Shown here: positions 35,090-44,509 of the stretch, one piece after another
How the letters are laid out: each line of letters begins with the position of its first letter
Position numbering within the stretch: the first letter of the stretch is position 1
DNA from: Sphingobacterium tabacisoli
GTDB taxonomy: Bacteria; Bacteroidota; Bacteroidia; Sphingobacteriales; Sphingobacteriaceae
NCBI RefSeq assembly: GCF_017908035.1
Contig: NZ_JAEQMU010000005.1
Location: 124,001-188,000 of the forward strand
Direction: 5' to 3'
Length of the DNA stretch: 64,000 nucleotides
Made by a program: the position numbers and the translations under genes
Notes under the pieces: model-generated
Seen by the model: the letters and a program-made list of their open reading frames with translations, nothing else
Told to the model about the DNA's origin: nothing
The model's database searches: none

Positions 35090-37552
35090 TTACTTCCCTT
35101 TTAGATGTTTCTCTAAAAATTGGTCTTGTTCCCACAGTAGGTGAAAAATATTTTCCTTAGCGGCATAACCATGTGACTCCCGTGGCAAAATAACCATCCG
35201 TACCGGAGCACCAAGATTCTTCAAGGCTTGGAAATAGCGTTCCGTCTGTAAAGTAAAAGTTCCAGGATTATTATCTGCGGCGCCATGCACCAACAACATC
35301 GGGGTCTTCATACGATCTGCGCTCATAAATGGTGACATCGTCATATAAAGTTGTGGATCGTCCCAGAAATTGCGTTGTTCACTCTGAAAACCAAAAGGTG
35401 TCAGTGTCCGATTATAGGCACCGGACCGAGCTATACCAGCAGCAAAAAGATTCGAGTTGGAAAGCAAGTGGGCTGTCATAAATGCACCGTAGGAATGTCC
35501 TCCTACAGCTACCTTTTTACGATTGATATATCCCAATTTATCGACAGCGTCAATAGCAGCCTCCGCATTTGCTACAAGCTGTGGGATAAAAGTATCATTG
35601 GGTTCCTGTTTACCCTCTCCTACAATTGGGAACGCAGCATTATCTAAGACGGCATAGCCCTTAGATACCCAGTAAATGAAAGAACCGTAGCTAGGAAACG
35701 TAAATTCCTTAGGATTGGCAGTGCTCTGCCCGGCAGTATTTTTGTCTTTATACTCACGTGGGTAAGCCCAGATAAGCAAAGGTAGTTTTTCCTTGCTACT
35801 GACATCATAGTCTGCTGGGAGATACAATGTACCAGAAAGTGTTACTCCATCATTCCGCTTATAATTCAACACCTCTTTATGAACCTTCTCAAGTGCTTTG
35901 AATGGATTTTCGATATTGGTTACCGCAACCTGCTTACCGGTTTTAATATTCTTACGGTAAAAGTTAGGGTACTGCGTAGCAGATTGCAACGAAATTAAGA
36001 TATCACCTTTTGCAATGTCGATAACCTGAGATATCCGTTCCTGGAGCTCAGACTCTTTAGCGACATAAAGACGGTTTTTCTTTAGCGTCTTAAGGTTCAA
36101 CTCGTCTATAAATGGAAACTCACCCTGCTGTGTAAAACCATCTCCTATGAAATAAGCTTTATGTTTTTGGATATACATCGTGTAGGTTCCGAAATTGTTT
36201 TTATCACGAAAAACATTCCCCGGATCGGAATACACATCCTGTCTGTTCCGATCTGCTATTACTTGGCTATGACCTGTAGTTGGATTCAGAAGGAAGGTTT
36301 TAACATTCCGAGTATCGTACCATTGCGAGGAGACTAAAGCATAATTATCATCGCCCCAAACAATCCCAGAGAAGCGATCCTTAATCTTCATAAGTGAGCT
36401 AGGAGCAGTTTCAAACGGGAAATCCCAAACGAAAAGCTCGTCTCTAAACTCGGTCTGCTTATTAGCGTCTCCCCCATCTAAAGCTTCAACAAAAAACAAA
36501 CTAGCAGGTTTATCCAGACGCCAAGCTAAAGACCGCTTTCCAGCGCGTGTAGATGAGAACCCCTTAGGCATTATCTCTAATAAGGGGATATCGTTTACCT
36601 TCTTTATCAACCGACCTTCTAAGTCATACACAAAGGTTTCTTGGGGAAAGGAATTATAGCCTACAAGATAGGAAAATGGCTTGCGGAGTTCGGATACCAA
36701 GACGTACTTTCCATCGGGCGAAACGGTACTCTGAGTATACATGGCAGCAGGTAAGAACTGGCGTTGCTCGCCTTTCAAATTCAACCAAACCAGTTCAGAA
36801 GTAGATAATGTCTCAAAATCTTGTTCATCCTGCGGGTTTTTCAACAAATCCTGATAGGTCCGCAGCTGTGATATTTTCCCATCACTGGTCGACACTACTG
36901 GTCCTTTGGGCAAATCTTTGCTATGATCAACTAAGTTTTTGACAACTGAAGGGCGTCTACTGATTAAAAGTTGATCCGTATTACGAATCCACTGATAGGG
37001 TGCATCCAAGACAGCATTCAACACGTAGTCAGTCAACTGCCGAGCAACCTGTGTCTCCACATCAATCACCCACAAAGAAAGACCGGTATCATTAGTATGT
37101 GTAAAAGCGATGTTCTTACTATCGGGAGAGTATGTTATATTAGCTATCAAGGCGTGAGCAGGCAAACCGCTTATGGCATACTCCTGGCCTCCTTCTGCAG
37201 ATTTCAAACGAAGATTATCAAAATAGGTTTCCGTACTCGATATACTCGCCTTTGCGTTTATTCTTAATCCAGCAAGCCTTAACTCTTCTTGTCCAAGCTC
37301 GTCTAAAGTTTTGTAAGTAGGTCTATACATAAATAGTACCCACTTTTTGTCAGGACTCAGCTTAATAGCAGGAGGCCGCTGATAGTCCGCCAATGCCATA
37401 ATCTCAGAAGATGGTTGTTGGAAAGTAACATTCTCTTGGGCATATCCTTTCGAAAATAAGCTTAACAAGGGAGTTAGCAACATTACTGCTACTAAGCGTG
37501 AAATAAAATTACGGTGAGGGTTCATTAAAAATAAATTAGGTACTTTCATCAT
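35090..37552 (-). CDS. S9-family serine peptidase (prolyl oligopeptidase-like, possible glutamyl peptidase)
   Basis: An 820-residue exported peptidase. A signal peptide is visible after an N-terminal extension; the internal Met at residue 10 (MNPHRNF) is an equally plausible start. The middle consists of beta-propeller-like repeats (KLSPDKKWVLFMY; TYSPDSKNIAFTH; TVSPDGKYVLVSE). The C-terminal alpha/beta hydrolase domain has the nucleophile in GGHSYGAF (about residue 686), Asp in GAADNNPGT and His in ESHGYAA. It probably degrades peptides in the periplasm. It faces the ilv operon and has no operon partner. Confidence 0.85.
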   Translation of the reverse strand: MMKVPNLFLMNPHRNFISRLVAVMLLTPLLSLFSKGYAQENVTFQQPSSEIMALADYQRPPAIKLSPDKKWVLFMYRPTYKTLDELGQEELRLAGLRINAKASISSTETYFDNLRLKSAEGGQEYAISGLPAHALIANITYSPDSKNIAFTHTNDTGLSLWVIDVETQVARQLTDYVLNAVLDAPYQWIRNTDQLLISRRPSVVKNLVDHSKDLPKGPVVSTSDGKISQLRTYQDLLKNPQDEQDFETLSTSELVWLNLKGEQRQFLPAAMYTQSTVSPDGKYVLVSELRKPFSYLVGYNSFPQETFVYDLEGRLIKKVNDIPLLEIMPKGFSSTRAGKRSLAWRLDKPASLFFVEALDGGDANKQTEFRDELFVWDFPFETAPSSLMKIKDRFSGIVWGDDNYALVSSQWYDTRNVKTFLLNPTTGHSQVIADRNRQDVYSDPGNVFRDKNNFGTYTMYIQKHKAYFIGDGFTQQGEFPFIDELNLKTLKKNRLYVAKESELQERISQVIDIAKGDILISLQSATQYPNFYRKNIKTGKQVAVTNIENPFKALEKVHKEVLNYKRNDGVTLSGTLYLPADYDVSSKEKLPLLIWAYPREYKDKNTAGQSTANPKEFTFPSYGSFIYWVSKGYAVLDNAAFPIVGEGKQEPNDTFIPQLVANAEAAIDAVDKLGYINRKKVAVGGHSYGAFMTAHLLSNSNLFAAGIARSGAYNRTLTPFGFQSEQRNFWDDPQLYMTMSPFMSADRMKTPMLLVHGAADNNPGTFTLQTERYFQALKNLGAPVRMVILPRESHGYAAKENIFHLLWEQDQFLEKHLKGK

Positions 37553-37971
37553 AATACATACTGGTCTGTAAACTTAATGATTCTTATTTGTTCTTCTAAA
37601 AAACAGGACTTATAATATACATAATTTTCTTAATATCTACACTAATTTCACCTGTTTTTTGACATTAAAAATACCGAAAAAACACACAGTTTAGACTTGT
37701 AGATTTAAGTTTACAAAAGCAATTTTAAAGTTATCAACATAGATTAACTACTGTATCACAGTAATTTAATAAAACAACCGCCCTACCACGAGCATTTTGG
37801 ACGTCTTTCTACTTTGAGTGTGGAAAAGTATGGCTACCTCTCCGGATTAAAATGTAAGATATTTGTTCTTGTTAAGAGTGTCACTCTTCAATAATCAGCG
37901 TTTTTTTTACACTTCGGTAAACTTGTCTCCACTATGAAGGAAACTGTTTACGACCAAACTTACATAATAAC
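37553..37971. other. Divergent intergenic region before nrdH
   Basis: These 419 AT-rich bases lie between the divergent S9 peptidase and nrd genes. They hold a TACTG/CAGTA inverted repeat near 37748-37762 and a palindrome at 37874-37888. No convincing Bacteroidota promoter box, riboswitch or NrdR box pair was found. Confidence 0.5.
37874..37888 (+). promoter_or_regulatory. 15-base palindrome upstream of nrdH
   Basis: AAGAGTG and CACTCTT are perfect arms around one T, 83 bases before nrdH. The symmetry would suit a dimeric repressor of the nrd operon, but it does not match the NrdR consensus. Confidence 0.35.
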
Positions 37972-38208
37972 ATGGCAAGAATCATCAAATTTGAGAAAAA
38001 CGATTGCGCTCCATGCGATCAAGTGTCGGCTTACTTAGATAGAAAGGGTATTTCGTACGAAAGAGTTAATCCGTTTGATTCCCCTGAGTTAGCTGTTAAG
38101 TTCAAAGTACGTACTGTCCCTACAGTTATTGTTTTGGATGGTGAAGAAATAAAACATCGCATTATTGGATTCAATCCACAAGAGCTAGAAAACGCTATCG
38201 CACAGTAA
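37972..38208 (+). CDS. nrdH: NrdH-type glutaredoxin-like redox protein
   Basis: A 78-residue thioredoxin-fold protein with the active-site pair Cys12 and Cys15 (CAPC) and the cis-proline segment VRTVPTVIV. NrdH reduces the class Ib ribonucleotide reductase. It is the first gene of nrdHIEF, 31 bases before nrdI. The CAPC motif differs from the CMQC common in other NrdH proteins, so a general thioredoxin-like role is possible, though position favours NrdH. Confidence 0.85.
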   Translation: MARIIKFEKNDCAPCDQVSAYLDRKGISYERVNPFDSPELAVKFKVRTVPTVIVLDGEEIKHRIIGFNPQELENAIAQ

Positions 38209-38239
38209 CAAATAAAAGTCATCATAAAAAAACAAGGTT

Positions 38240-38647
38240 ATGATACATTTATATTTTGACAGCAAGACCGGAAATGTACAGCGCTTTATCGATAAAGTGG
38301 TTCAGATAACCGGATGGCAAGCCATCAAGATTCAAAAAGATATGATCATCGAAGAATCTGGACACCTTGTCACTTTTACGACCAACTTTGGAAAAATCCC
38401 GCCATTGACGGAAGAGTTTCTTACGCAAAATAGCAGCAGATTGTTTTCTGTAACTTCTAGCGGTAATCGTAATTGGGGCAGAAACTTTGCAGTAGCCGCG
38501 GATAAAGCCGCTGCGATATATGAAATTCCGTTAGCATTCAAATTTGAGCTATCGGGCACAATGGAAGATATAAATCAATTTATAGAAATAATTAAGAATC
38601 AATACTATGATAGCAAACGAGGTAGCAAAAAACTGGATATTGCTTAA
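38240..38647 (+). CDS. nrdI: NrdI flavodoxin-like activator of class Ib ribonucleotide reductase
   Basis: A 135-residue protein with the NrdI flavin-binding pattern: YFDSKTGNVQRF at the start, VTSSGNRNWGRNFAVAAD in the middle and PLAFKFELSGT near the end. NrdI supplies an oxidant to assemble the manganese-tyrosyl radical cofactor in NrdF. Its 3' end overlaps nrdE by 41 bases. Confidence 0.95.
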   Translation: MIHLYFDSKTGNVQRFIDKVVQITGWQAIKIQKDMIIEESGHLVTFTTNFGKIPPLTEEFLTQNSSRLFSVTSSGNRNWGRNFAVAADKAAAIYEIPLAFKFELSGTMEDINQFIEIIKNQYYDSKRGSKKLDIA

Positions 38648-40712
38648 TAACGAAATCATGATTAAGCATGATGACGAGTATAGCCTTCACAAAGACAAAG
38701 AGGCTGTACGAGCTTATTTCCTGGAATATGTAAACAAAAACACTGTTTTCTTCTATAACTTAAAAGAGAAAATAGATTATTTAGTAGAACATAACTACTA
38801 CATCAATTTCTATCAATGGTTTACATTCGAAGAAATGGAAGAGGTATTTAACTATGTATATGCCAAAAAATTCCGTTTCGAGTCCTTTATGGCCGCATTC
38901 AAATTTTTCCAAAGTTATGCGTTAAGGGATGATTCGGGTGAAAAATTCTTGGAGCGTTATGAAGACCGCGTTGTCGCTGTTTCGTTGTTTCTAGCCCGCG
39001 AAGAAGGCGTGAAGAAAGCGATCGAATACGCCGAGATAATGATCAATCAAGAATATCAGCCTGCTACCCCGACTTTCTTGAATGCTGGAAAAAAACGCTC
39101 CGGCGAATTGGTTTCTTGTTTCTTGGATGAAATTGGAGACAATTTGAATGGTATAGGTTATGCTGTTGATTCGGCAATGAAATTATCTTCTATAGGAGGA
39201 GGCGTTTCTTTCAATATTTCGAAAATACGTGGTCGTAGTGAAGCAATAAAGGGTGTCGATGGACGCGCTGGAGGTGTATTACCAATCATGAAAATCATGG
39301 AAGATACATTCTCGTACGCCAACCAACTGGGACAACGTCCTGGAGCAGGGGCTGTATATTTAAACATCTTCCACTCTGATATTGAAGAGTTTTTAGACTG
39401 TAAAAAGATCAACGTAGACGAGAAAGTACGTATCAAATCTCTTTCTATCGGTATCATCATACCTGATAAGTTTATGGAACTGGCAGAAAAAGATGAACCA
39501 GCATATTTGATTTACCCACACACTGTGGTGCAAGAATATGGTCAATATCTAGATGAAATGGATATGGACTTGATGTACGACGAGTTGATTACAAATCCTA
39601 ATGTAAAGAAGAAGAAAATCAACGCTCGCCACATGTTGGTAAAGATTGCTCAAACGCAAAAAGAATCAGGCTACCCTTATATTTTCTTCAAAGAAAACAC
39701 GAATAAAGAACACGCATTGAATGGCTTAGGTAAAGTAAAATTCTCTAACCTATGTACAGAAATCATGCAGATATCAGAAGTATCTGATATCAATATCTAT
39801 GGTAAAGAGGATACTATCCGTTACGGTATATCTTGTAACCTTGGTTCATTGAACATCGCCACTGTGATGGACAATAAACGTATCAAAGAAACCGTAAAAA
39901 CAGCGATGCGTGCACTTACGGTAGTAACAGATGTAACGGACATCGAAATGGTACCTTCCATTGCTAAAGCAAACCGTGAATTACACTCGGTAGGTTTAGG
40001 TGCGATGAATTTACATGGATTCTTAGCAAAAAGCTTCATCATGTATGAATCTCATGAGGCTTTAGACTTTGCGAATACGTTTTTCATGATGATGAACTAC
40101 TACTCGCTAGAAGCGTCTATGGAGATTGCAAAAGAACGTGGTAGAACATTTGTAGGCTTTGAAAAATCAGCATATGCAGATGGAACCTATTTTGACAAAT
40201 ACCTAAATAGAGACTACCTTCCGACGACAGACAAAGTGAAGGAACTGTTTGATGGTATTCATGTCCCTACAATCGAGGATTGGCAAAATCTAAAAGCACA
40301 AGTTGCTGAACACGGAATCTACCATGCATACCGTTTAGCAATTGCGCCGAACCAATCTACTTCGTATATCATGAATGCAACTGCTTCTGTAATGCCGATT
40401 GTAGATATTATCGAAGTGCGCGAATATGGAGATAGTACAACTTATTATCCAATGCCATATTTGACTAATGACAACTATTTCTATTTCAAATCGGCATATG
40501 ACATGGATCAAATGAAGGTCTTAAAGCTGATCTCAGTTATCCAACGTCACATTGATCAAGGTGTATCTACTATTCTTCATACCAACTCAAAAGATAGTAC
40601 ACGCGATTTAGCAAAGTATTATATCTATGCACATAAATTAGGACTGAAATCATTATACTATACACGTACGCGAAAATCAACCATCGAAGAGTGTATTTCT
40701 TGCTCAGCCTAA
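38607..40712 (+). CDS. nrdE: Ribonucleotide reductase class Ib, alpha subunit
   Basis: A 701-residue catalytic subunit. Redox cysteines are Cys171 (LVSCFLDE) and Cys410 (GISCNLGS); Asn381, Cys383 and Glu385 lie in FSNLCTEI; the C-terminal shuttle pair is in EECISCSA. The start at 38607 is favoured although it overlaps nrdI by 41 bases, because residues 10-15 (WILLNN) fit the conserved N-terminal segment of NrdE; the next Met would remove it. It reduces ribonucleoside diphosphates to deoxyribonucleotides with NrdF. Confidence 0.96.
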   Translation: MIANEVAKNWILLNNEIMIKHDDEYSLHKDKEAVRAYFLEYVNKNTVFFYNLKEKIDYLVEHNYYINFYQWFTFEEMEEVFNYVYAKKFRFESFMAAFKFFQSYALRDDSGEKFLERYEDRVVAVSLFLAREEGVKKAIEYAEIMINQEYQPATPTFLNAGKKRSGELVSCFLDEIGDNLNGIGYAVDSAMKLSSIGGGVSFNISKIRGRSEAIKGVDGRAGGVLPIMKIMEDTFSYANQLGQRPGAGAVYLNIFHSDIEEFLDCKKINVDEKVRIKSLSIGIIIPDKFMELAEKDEPAYLIYPHTVVQEYGQYLDEMDMDLMYDELITNPNVKKKKINARHMLVKIAQTQKESGYPYIFFKENTNKEHALNGLGKVKFSNLCTEIMQISEVSDINIYGKEDTIRYGISCNLGSLNIATVMDNKRIKETVKTAMRALTVVTDVTDIEMVPSIAKANRELHSVGLGAMNLHGFLAKSFIMYESHEALDFANTFFMMMNYYSLEASMEIAKERGRTFVGFEKSAYADGTYFDKYLNRDYLPTTDKVKELFDGIHVPTIEDWQNLKAQVAEHGIYHAYRLAIAPNQSTSYIMNATASVMPIVDIIEVREYGDSTTYYPMPYLTNDNYFYFKSAYDMDQMKVLKLISVIQRHIDQGVSTILHTNSKDSTRDLAKYYIYAHKLGLKSLYYTRTRKSTIEECISCSA

Positions 40713-40756
40713 TAGCATAAAGATATACGAACTTAGGTTCGAAATAACACACAACA

Positions 40757-40800
40757 AATCGGGAGAATCCCACAACAAGGCTTCTCCTGATTTTTACTTT
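40757..40800 (+). terminator. Terminator-like hairpin between nrdE and nrdF
   Basis: Arms at 40757-40767 and 40782-40792 pair over 11 positions with one G-U pair, then a T-rich tract follows. It lies 27 bases before nrdF and may reduce the amount of message for nrdF or mark a processing site. Confidence 0.6.
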
Positions 40801-40818
40801 TTAATTCTTAATTAGTAC

Positions 40819-41805
40819 ATGAACAAACAATTTACAGCCGTCAACTGGAATACACCTGATAATGATTATGCACTCATGTTCTGGGAGCAAAATATCAAAC
40901 AGTTCTGGATTGACACAGAATATATACCCTCTAAAGATATCGATAGCTGGAAAGGCTTAAGCTGGGACATGAAAGAGTGCTATAAAAAGGCACTAGGCGG
41001 ATTGACCTTGTTGGATACGCTACAAAGTCACACCGGTATGCCTAAGATTATAGACCATATCGACTCCTTACAGAATAAAGCAGTACTTTCGTATATGTGT
41101 ATGATGGAAGCAATACATGCGAAATCGTATTCGACTATATTCACAACAGTATCTACAACCAACGAAATCAATGATGTATTTGGCTGGGTGTCGCAAAACA
41201 AATTCTTACAATTTAAAGCCAATACTATCGATAGCTATTATCGTGGTATAGACAAGCAAAATCCTACGGACGAGGAGCTGTTTATGGCCTTGGCTGCTTC
41301 TGTTCTGTTAGAATCTTTCTTATTTTACTCTGGTTTCTTCTTACCGCTATGGTTGTGTGGTCAAGGACAGATGGTGGCGTCTGCAGATATTATCAAAAAA
41401 ATCGTTGCTGACGAATCCATACATGGTGTATTTGTAGGATTAATGGCTCAAGAGGTATTCGCTAAATTGCCGAATAAAGAACAAGTAAAACAGCGTTTCT
41501 TAGATCTTCTTAACGAGCTTTATGAAAACGAAATCAAGTATACGGAGGAACTGTACACTGTAGTCGGATTGACTTCTGAAGTAAAGGAATATGTTCGCTA
41601 CAATGGAAACAAAGCTTTGATGAACCTTGGTTTCGATCCTATCTTTGAAGTAAAACAGGTTAACCCTATTGTATTGAACGGATTAAATACCGAAACAACA
41701 CAACATGACTTCTTCTCGAAGAAATCAACGAACTATGAGAAATCTATGGAAATCGTTCATCTAAAACATGAAGATTTTGAAATGGATGCGACAGTAAATA
41801 TCTAA
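40819..41805 (+). CDS. nrdF: Ribonucleotide reductase class Ib, beta subunit
   Basis: A 328-residue ferritin-like protein carrying the dimetal-tyrosyl radical. Metal ligands fit as Asp66, Glu97, His100, Glu165, Glu199 and His202, and the radical tyrosine as Tyr104 (EAIHAKSYS). This is the usual NrdF set with small numbering shifts. The presence of nrdI next to it favours a manganese cofactor in the cell. It ends at a 48-base palindromic terminator. Confidence 0.96.
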   Translation: MNKQFTAVNWNTPDNDYALMFWEQNIKQFWIDTEYIPSKDIDSWKGLSWDMKECYKKALGGLTLLDTLQSHTGMPKIIDHIDSLQNKAVLSYMCMMEAIHAKSYSTIFTTVSTTNEINDVFGWVSQNKFLQFKANTIDSYYRGIDKQNPTDEELFMALAASVLLESFLFYSGFFLPLWLCGQGQMVASADIIKKIVADESIHGVFVGLMAQEVFAKLPNKEQVKQRFLDLLNELYENEIKYTEELYTVVGLTSEVKEYVRYNGNKALMNLGFDPIFEVKQVNPIVLNGLNTETTQHDFFSKKSTNYEKSMEIVHLKHEDFEMDATVNI

Positions 41806-41818
41806 CTGTCTTCTATAC

Positions 41819-41866
41819 TTATATAAGAAAAGGCCTCGATCTAGATCGAGGCCTTTTCTTATATAA
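41819..41866. terminator. 48-base perfect palindrome, bidirectional terminator
   Basis: The stretch reads identically on both strands, centred on GATCTAGATC at 41838-41847, with GC-rich AAAGGCCTCG arms and A/T runs outside. It lies between convergent nrdF and the GMC oxidoreductase gene and can end both transcripts. Confidence 0.9.
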
Positions 41867-41874
41867 AAAAATAG

Positions 41875-43590
41875 TTATAGATTTCCTTTTTTCATCTCAC
41901 TCACGGCGTAATCAACAGATCGAGCAGAAAAGGCCATATAGGTCAAAGAAGGGTTTTGTGTAGAAGTAGATGTCATACAGGCGCCATCAGTAACAAATAC
42001 ATTCGGTACGGCATGCATTTGATTCCATTTATTCAAAACAGAGGTCTTAGCATCATGGCCCATACGCACGCCTCCCATCTCGTGAATATCCAGTCCTGGG
42101 GCCTGCCAAGCTTCATCTCTTCGAATATTACTAAAGCCTGCAACCTTGAACATTTCTTCCATTGTATCTAGATAATCACGCTTCATCTTGTTGTCATTCT
42201 CATCGTAATCGATCGAAATCTTTAACAACGGAACTCCCCAATCGTCTTTCTTATCTGTATCCAACGCGACGTAACTAGTAGCCTTCGGGATAGTCTCTCC
42301 CATCATATGTGACCCTACCGTCCAATTGCCCAACTGTGGGTTCAATAATGATTCTTTTAATTCTTGTCCTAATCCGGATTGCATAGACTGCGCAGAACGC
42401 GAAGCACCAAAACCTGCAGCATAACCGCGCAGATAGTCTGTCTCCTGATGATGTAAATTTCGAAAACGAGGTATATACCCGCCCCCAGCCGGATTTCTAC
42501 CGGCTGTCTTATAATCCAACAAGCCTTCGTACTCGGCATATACGCGTGCGCTATAGTTATGGAAAGCCACATACTTGCCTAAGGTCTCACTATCATTTCC
42601 CAAACCACTCGGAAAACGATTGGAAATAGAGTTTAAGAGTATCAGATTGGTATTTATCGCAGCCGCATTTACGAAAATTATTCGAGCATAGAACTCGATT
42701 TCCTCTTTGGTATTACGGTCTATTACTTTAACCCCTATGGCCCTGCCCTTGCCCTCATCATATAGAATAGAATGTACGACGGAGTCGGGACGTAATGTCA
42801 TTTTACCAGTCTTTGCCGCCCAGGGCAATGTCGACGAATTAGAGCTGAAATACCCTCCAAAAGGACAGCCTCTTTGACAAAGTGTGCGATTCTGACATTG
42901 TGTTCTGCCTTGTTGGATATGTATGGGTTGTGGTTGAGATATATGAGCGCATCGGGCCGATATAACCTTGCGGCCCGGGTATTTTCCTTCAATGGATTGC
43001 TTAAAATACTTCTCTACGACGTTGAGTGGGTAACCGGGCAAGAACTCGCCATCCGGTAGTTCGGGCAAACCATCTTTGTCTCCTGCAATCCCCGCAAAGC
43101 GCTCCACATGATCATACCAAGGCTTTAAATCCGCGTAACGAATTGGCCAATCTACCGCAAATCCATCACGGGCAGGTCCCTCAAAATCCAAATCAGACCA
43201 GCGCTGCGTCTGTCTGGCCCATAAAAGGGATTTACCCCCGACTTGATACCCTCTAATCCAATCGAAAGGCTTATCCTGAATATAAGGATGCTCTTTGTCT
43301 TTAACGAAAAAATGTGCAGCATCCTCATGAAATGCATAGCATTTGCTCACAACAGGGTTTTCCTGCTTCACCTCGTAAGGTAACTCATTACGATGTTCAA
43401 ACTCCCAAGGATACATATTTGTGGTAGGATAATCCTTGATATGCTTTACCTTCCGTCCCCTTTCTAAAACCAATGTTTTCAAGCCTCTTTCACAAAGCTC
43501 TTTAGCGGACCATCCGCCACTTATACCTGAACCAATTACAATAGCGTCATAGGTTCTATCTTTCTCCGAATCTATATTTAGGTTTGCCAT
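41875..43590 (-). CDS. GMC-family FAD-dependent oxidoreductase
   Basis: A 571-residue flavoprotein with an N-terminal FAD-binding motif (VIGSGISGGWSAKEL, from residue 18) and a C-terminal catalytic segment (HEMGGVRMGHD; TDGACMTSTSTQNPSLT). A cysteine-rich segment lies near residues 215-245 (RCAHISQ; QCQNRTLCQRGCPFGG). Its own N terminus shows no clear export signal, while the partner small subunit has a Tat signal. Such pairs are sugar or sugar-acid dehydrogenases, including gluconate 2-dehydrogenase and 3-keto-glycoside-forming enzymes. The substrate cannot be read from sequence. Confidence 0.85.
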   Translation of the reverse strand: MANLNIDSEKDRTYDAIVIGSGISGGWSAKELCERGLKTLVLERGRKVKHIKDYPTTNMYPWEFEHRNELPYEVKQENPVVSKCYAFHEDAAHFFVKDKEHPYIQDKPFDWIRGYQVGGKSLLWARQTQRWSDLDFEGPARDGFAVDWPIRYADLKPWYDHVERFAGIAGDKDGLPELPDGEFLPGYPLNVVEKYFKQSIEGKYPGRKVISARCAHISQPQPIHIQQGRTQCQNRTLCQRGCPFGGYFSSNSSTLPWAAKTGKMTLRPDSVVHSILYDEGKGRAIGVKVIDRNTKEEIEFYARIIFVNAAAINTNLILLNSISNRFPSGLGNDSETLGKYVAFHNYSARVYAEYEGLLDYKTAGRNPAGGGYIPRFRNLHHQETDYLRGYAAGFGASRSAQSMQSGLGQELKESLLNPQLGNWTVGSHMMGETIPKATSYVALDTDKKDDWGVPLLKISIDYDENDNKMKRDYLDTMEEMFKVAGFSNIRRDEAWQAPGLDIHEMGGVRMGHDAKTSVLNKWNQMHAVPNVFVTDGACMTSTSTQNPSLTYMAFSARSVDYAVSEMKKGNL

Positions 43591-43595
43591 ATTAT

Positions 43596-44072
43596 TTATG
43601 CATTAACTTTTACAGCTCCATCATAACGACCCGGAACTAGTTCGTAAATCAACTTATTTTTCATGACGTACTCCGAGTTAAGATAGCCCTGGAGTGTTCG
43701 TCTTTTTAGGATATTGAAGAAGACATCTTCTTTTAAATTCTGTAAATAGGCTACGCGTTCGGCTTCGGTTTTCAAACCTGCTTTCCGAGCTTGCTCCAAT
43801 CCGTTTATAAAAGCTTCTTGATCTTCGGGACTATGGCAATCATCCACCATCTTCATTACAAAAAGATGCAAATTCAAATCCTTTGCTCCTGGCGAATCAG
43901 TCTTCGGAATGATAGCCTCCACTAAATCTCCAATGAGCGCTTCGTCGTCGGCAGACAGTTTGATATGCTGTAGTTCGATAGACGCACCATCACCACTTCC
44001 GGTACAGGAAGACGCTATCATAAGCCCACCTGCCACGATAAAGAGTTGTTTTATTGCTGTTCTTCTATTCAT
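43596..44072 (-). CDS. Gluconate 2-dehydrogenase subunit 3 family lipoprotein
   Basis: A 158-residue small subunit with Arg3-Arg4 of a twin-arginine signal (NRRTAIKQ) and a lipobox ending at Cys23 (MIASSC), so it is exported folded and lipid-anchored. The mature part matches the gluconate 2-dehydrogenase subunit 3 pattern (LSADDEALIGDLVEAIIPKTDSPG). It is 5 bases upstream of the GMC gene and probably carries the large subunit through the Tat pathway. Confidence 0.87.
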   Translation of the reverse strand: MNRRTAIKQLFIVAGGLMIASSCTGSGDGASIELQHIKLSADDEALIGDLVEAIIPKTDSPGAKDLNLHLFVMKMVDDCHSPEDQEAFINGLEQARKAGLKTEAERVAYLQNLKEDVFFNILKRRTLQGYLNSEYVMKNKLIYELVPGRYDGAVKVNA

Positions 44073-44509
44073 AATATTGAAACGTAGAATCTAATTTAAG
44101 TATTTTTATCAGAAAAACGTTTTAGCAAACAGTGTTTTAAACACATTTTTTAAGTTACACATTAGAAAATGTCTTACCAAAAAGCTTCTATTGGATATAA
44201 AATCATTTTTGGTTAAGTTTGTTTTAAGTAGATTTTCTAAAAAACATACATTAATTGTAATGTGAAACACCCCATAACTAAATATCGGGAACACATACCA
44301 GCTTGTAAAATAATACGCGCATGATATCATACACAAACGACTGCGAGATAGTAAACACACCATCCTTAATAAAAAAACATAACGTTATATCAGCTATCCT
44401 TGCCAAGGGAAGCGTAGAGAAAAGAGTTTTAGAAAAAATAATCGCTACAAGTTTATAACAACAAAGTACAAATCGATCTGCCAACCGACAGACCATAAAT
44501 ATTATATAT
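44073..44509. other. Divergent intergenic region rich in inverted repeats
   Basis: These 437 bases between divergent genes contain nested inverted repeats (44132-44268), the 10-base palindrome ATGATATCAT at 44321-44330, and no recognised promoter box. Two short minus-strand reading frames here (up to 84 codons) show no recognisable protein character and are not called. Confidence 0.5.
44132..44268. repeat. Nested inverted repeats
   Basis: A 13-base palindrome is at 44132-44144. Then three nested arm pairs follow: 44154-44164 with 44258-44268 (10 of 11), TAGAAAAT 44163-44170 with ATTTTCTA 44232-44239 (perfect), and 44173-44183 with 44206-44217 (one bulge). Together they could fold as one long imperfect hairpin of about 115 bases, as small non-autonomous elements do. 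Confidence 0.5.

Noticed and set aside
37553..37971. NrdR boxes upstream of nrdHIEF
   Set aside because: No pair of sites near the consensus ACAC-AT-rich-GTGT with helical spacing could be found.
44109..44496. Two overlapping minus-strand frames of 84 and 72 codons
   Set aside because: They lie in the inverted-repeat region, are rich in Phe and Cys without a recognisable pattern, and overlap each other in different frames.
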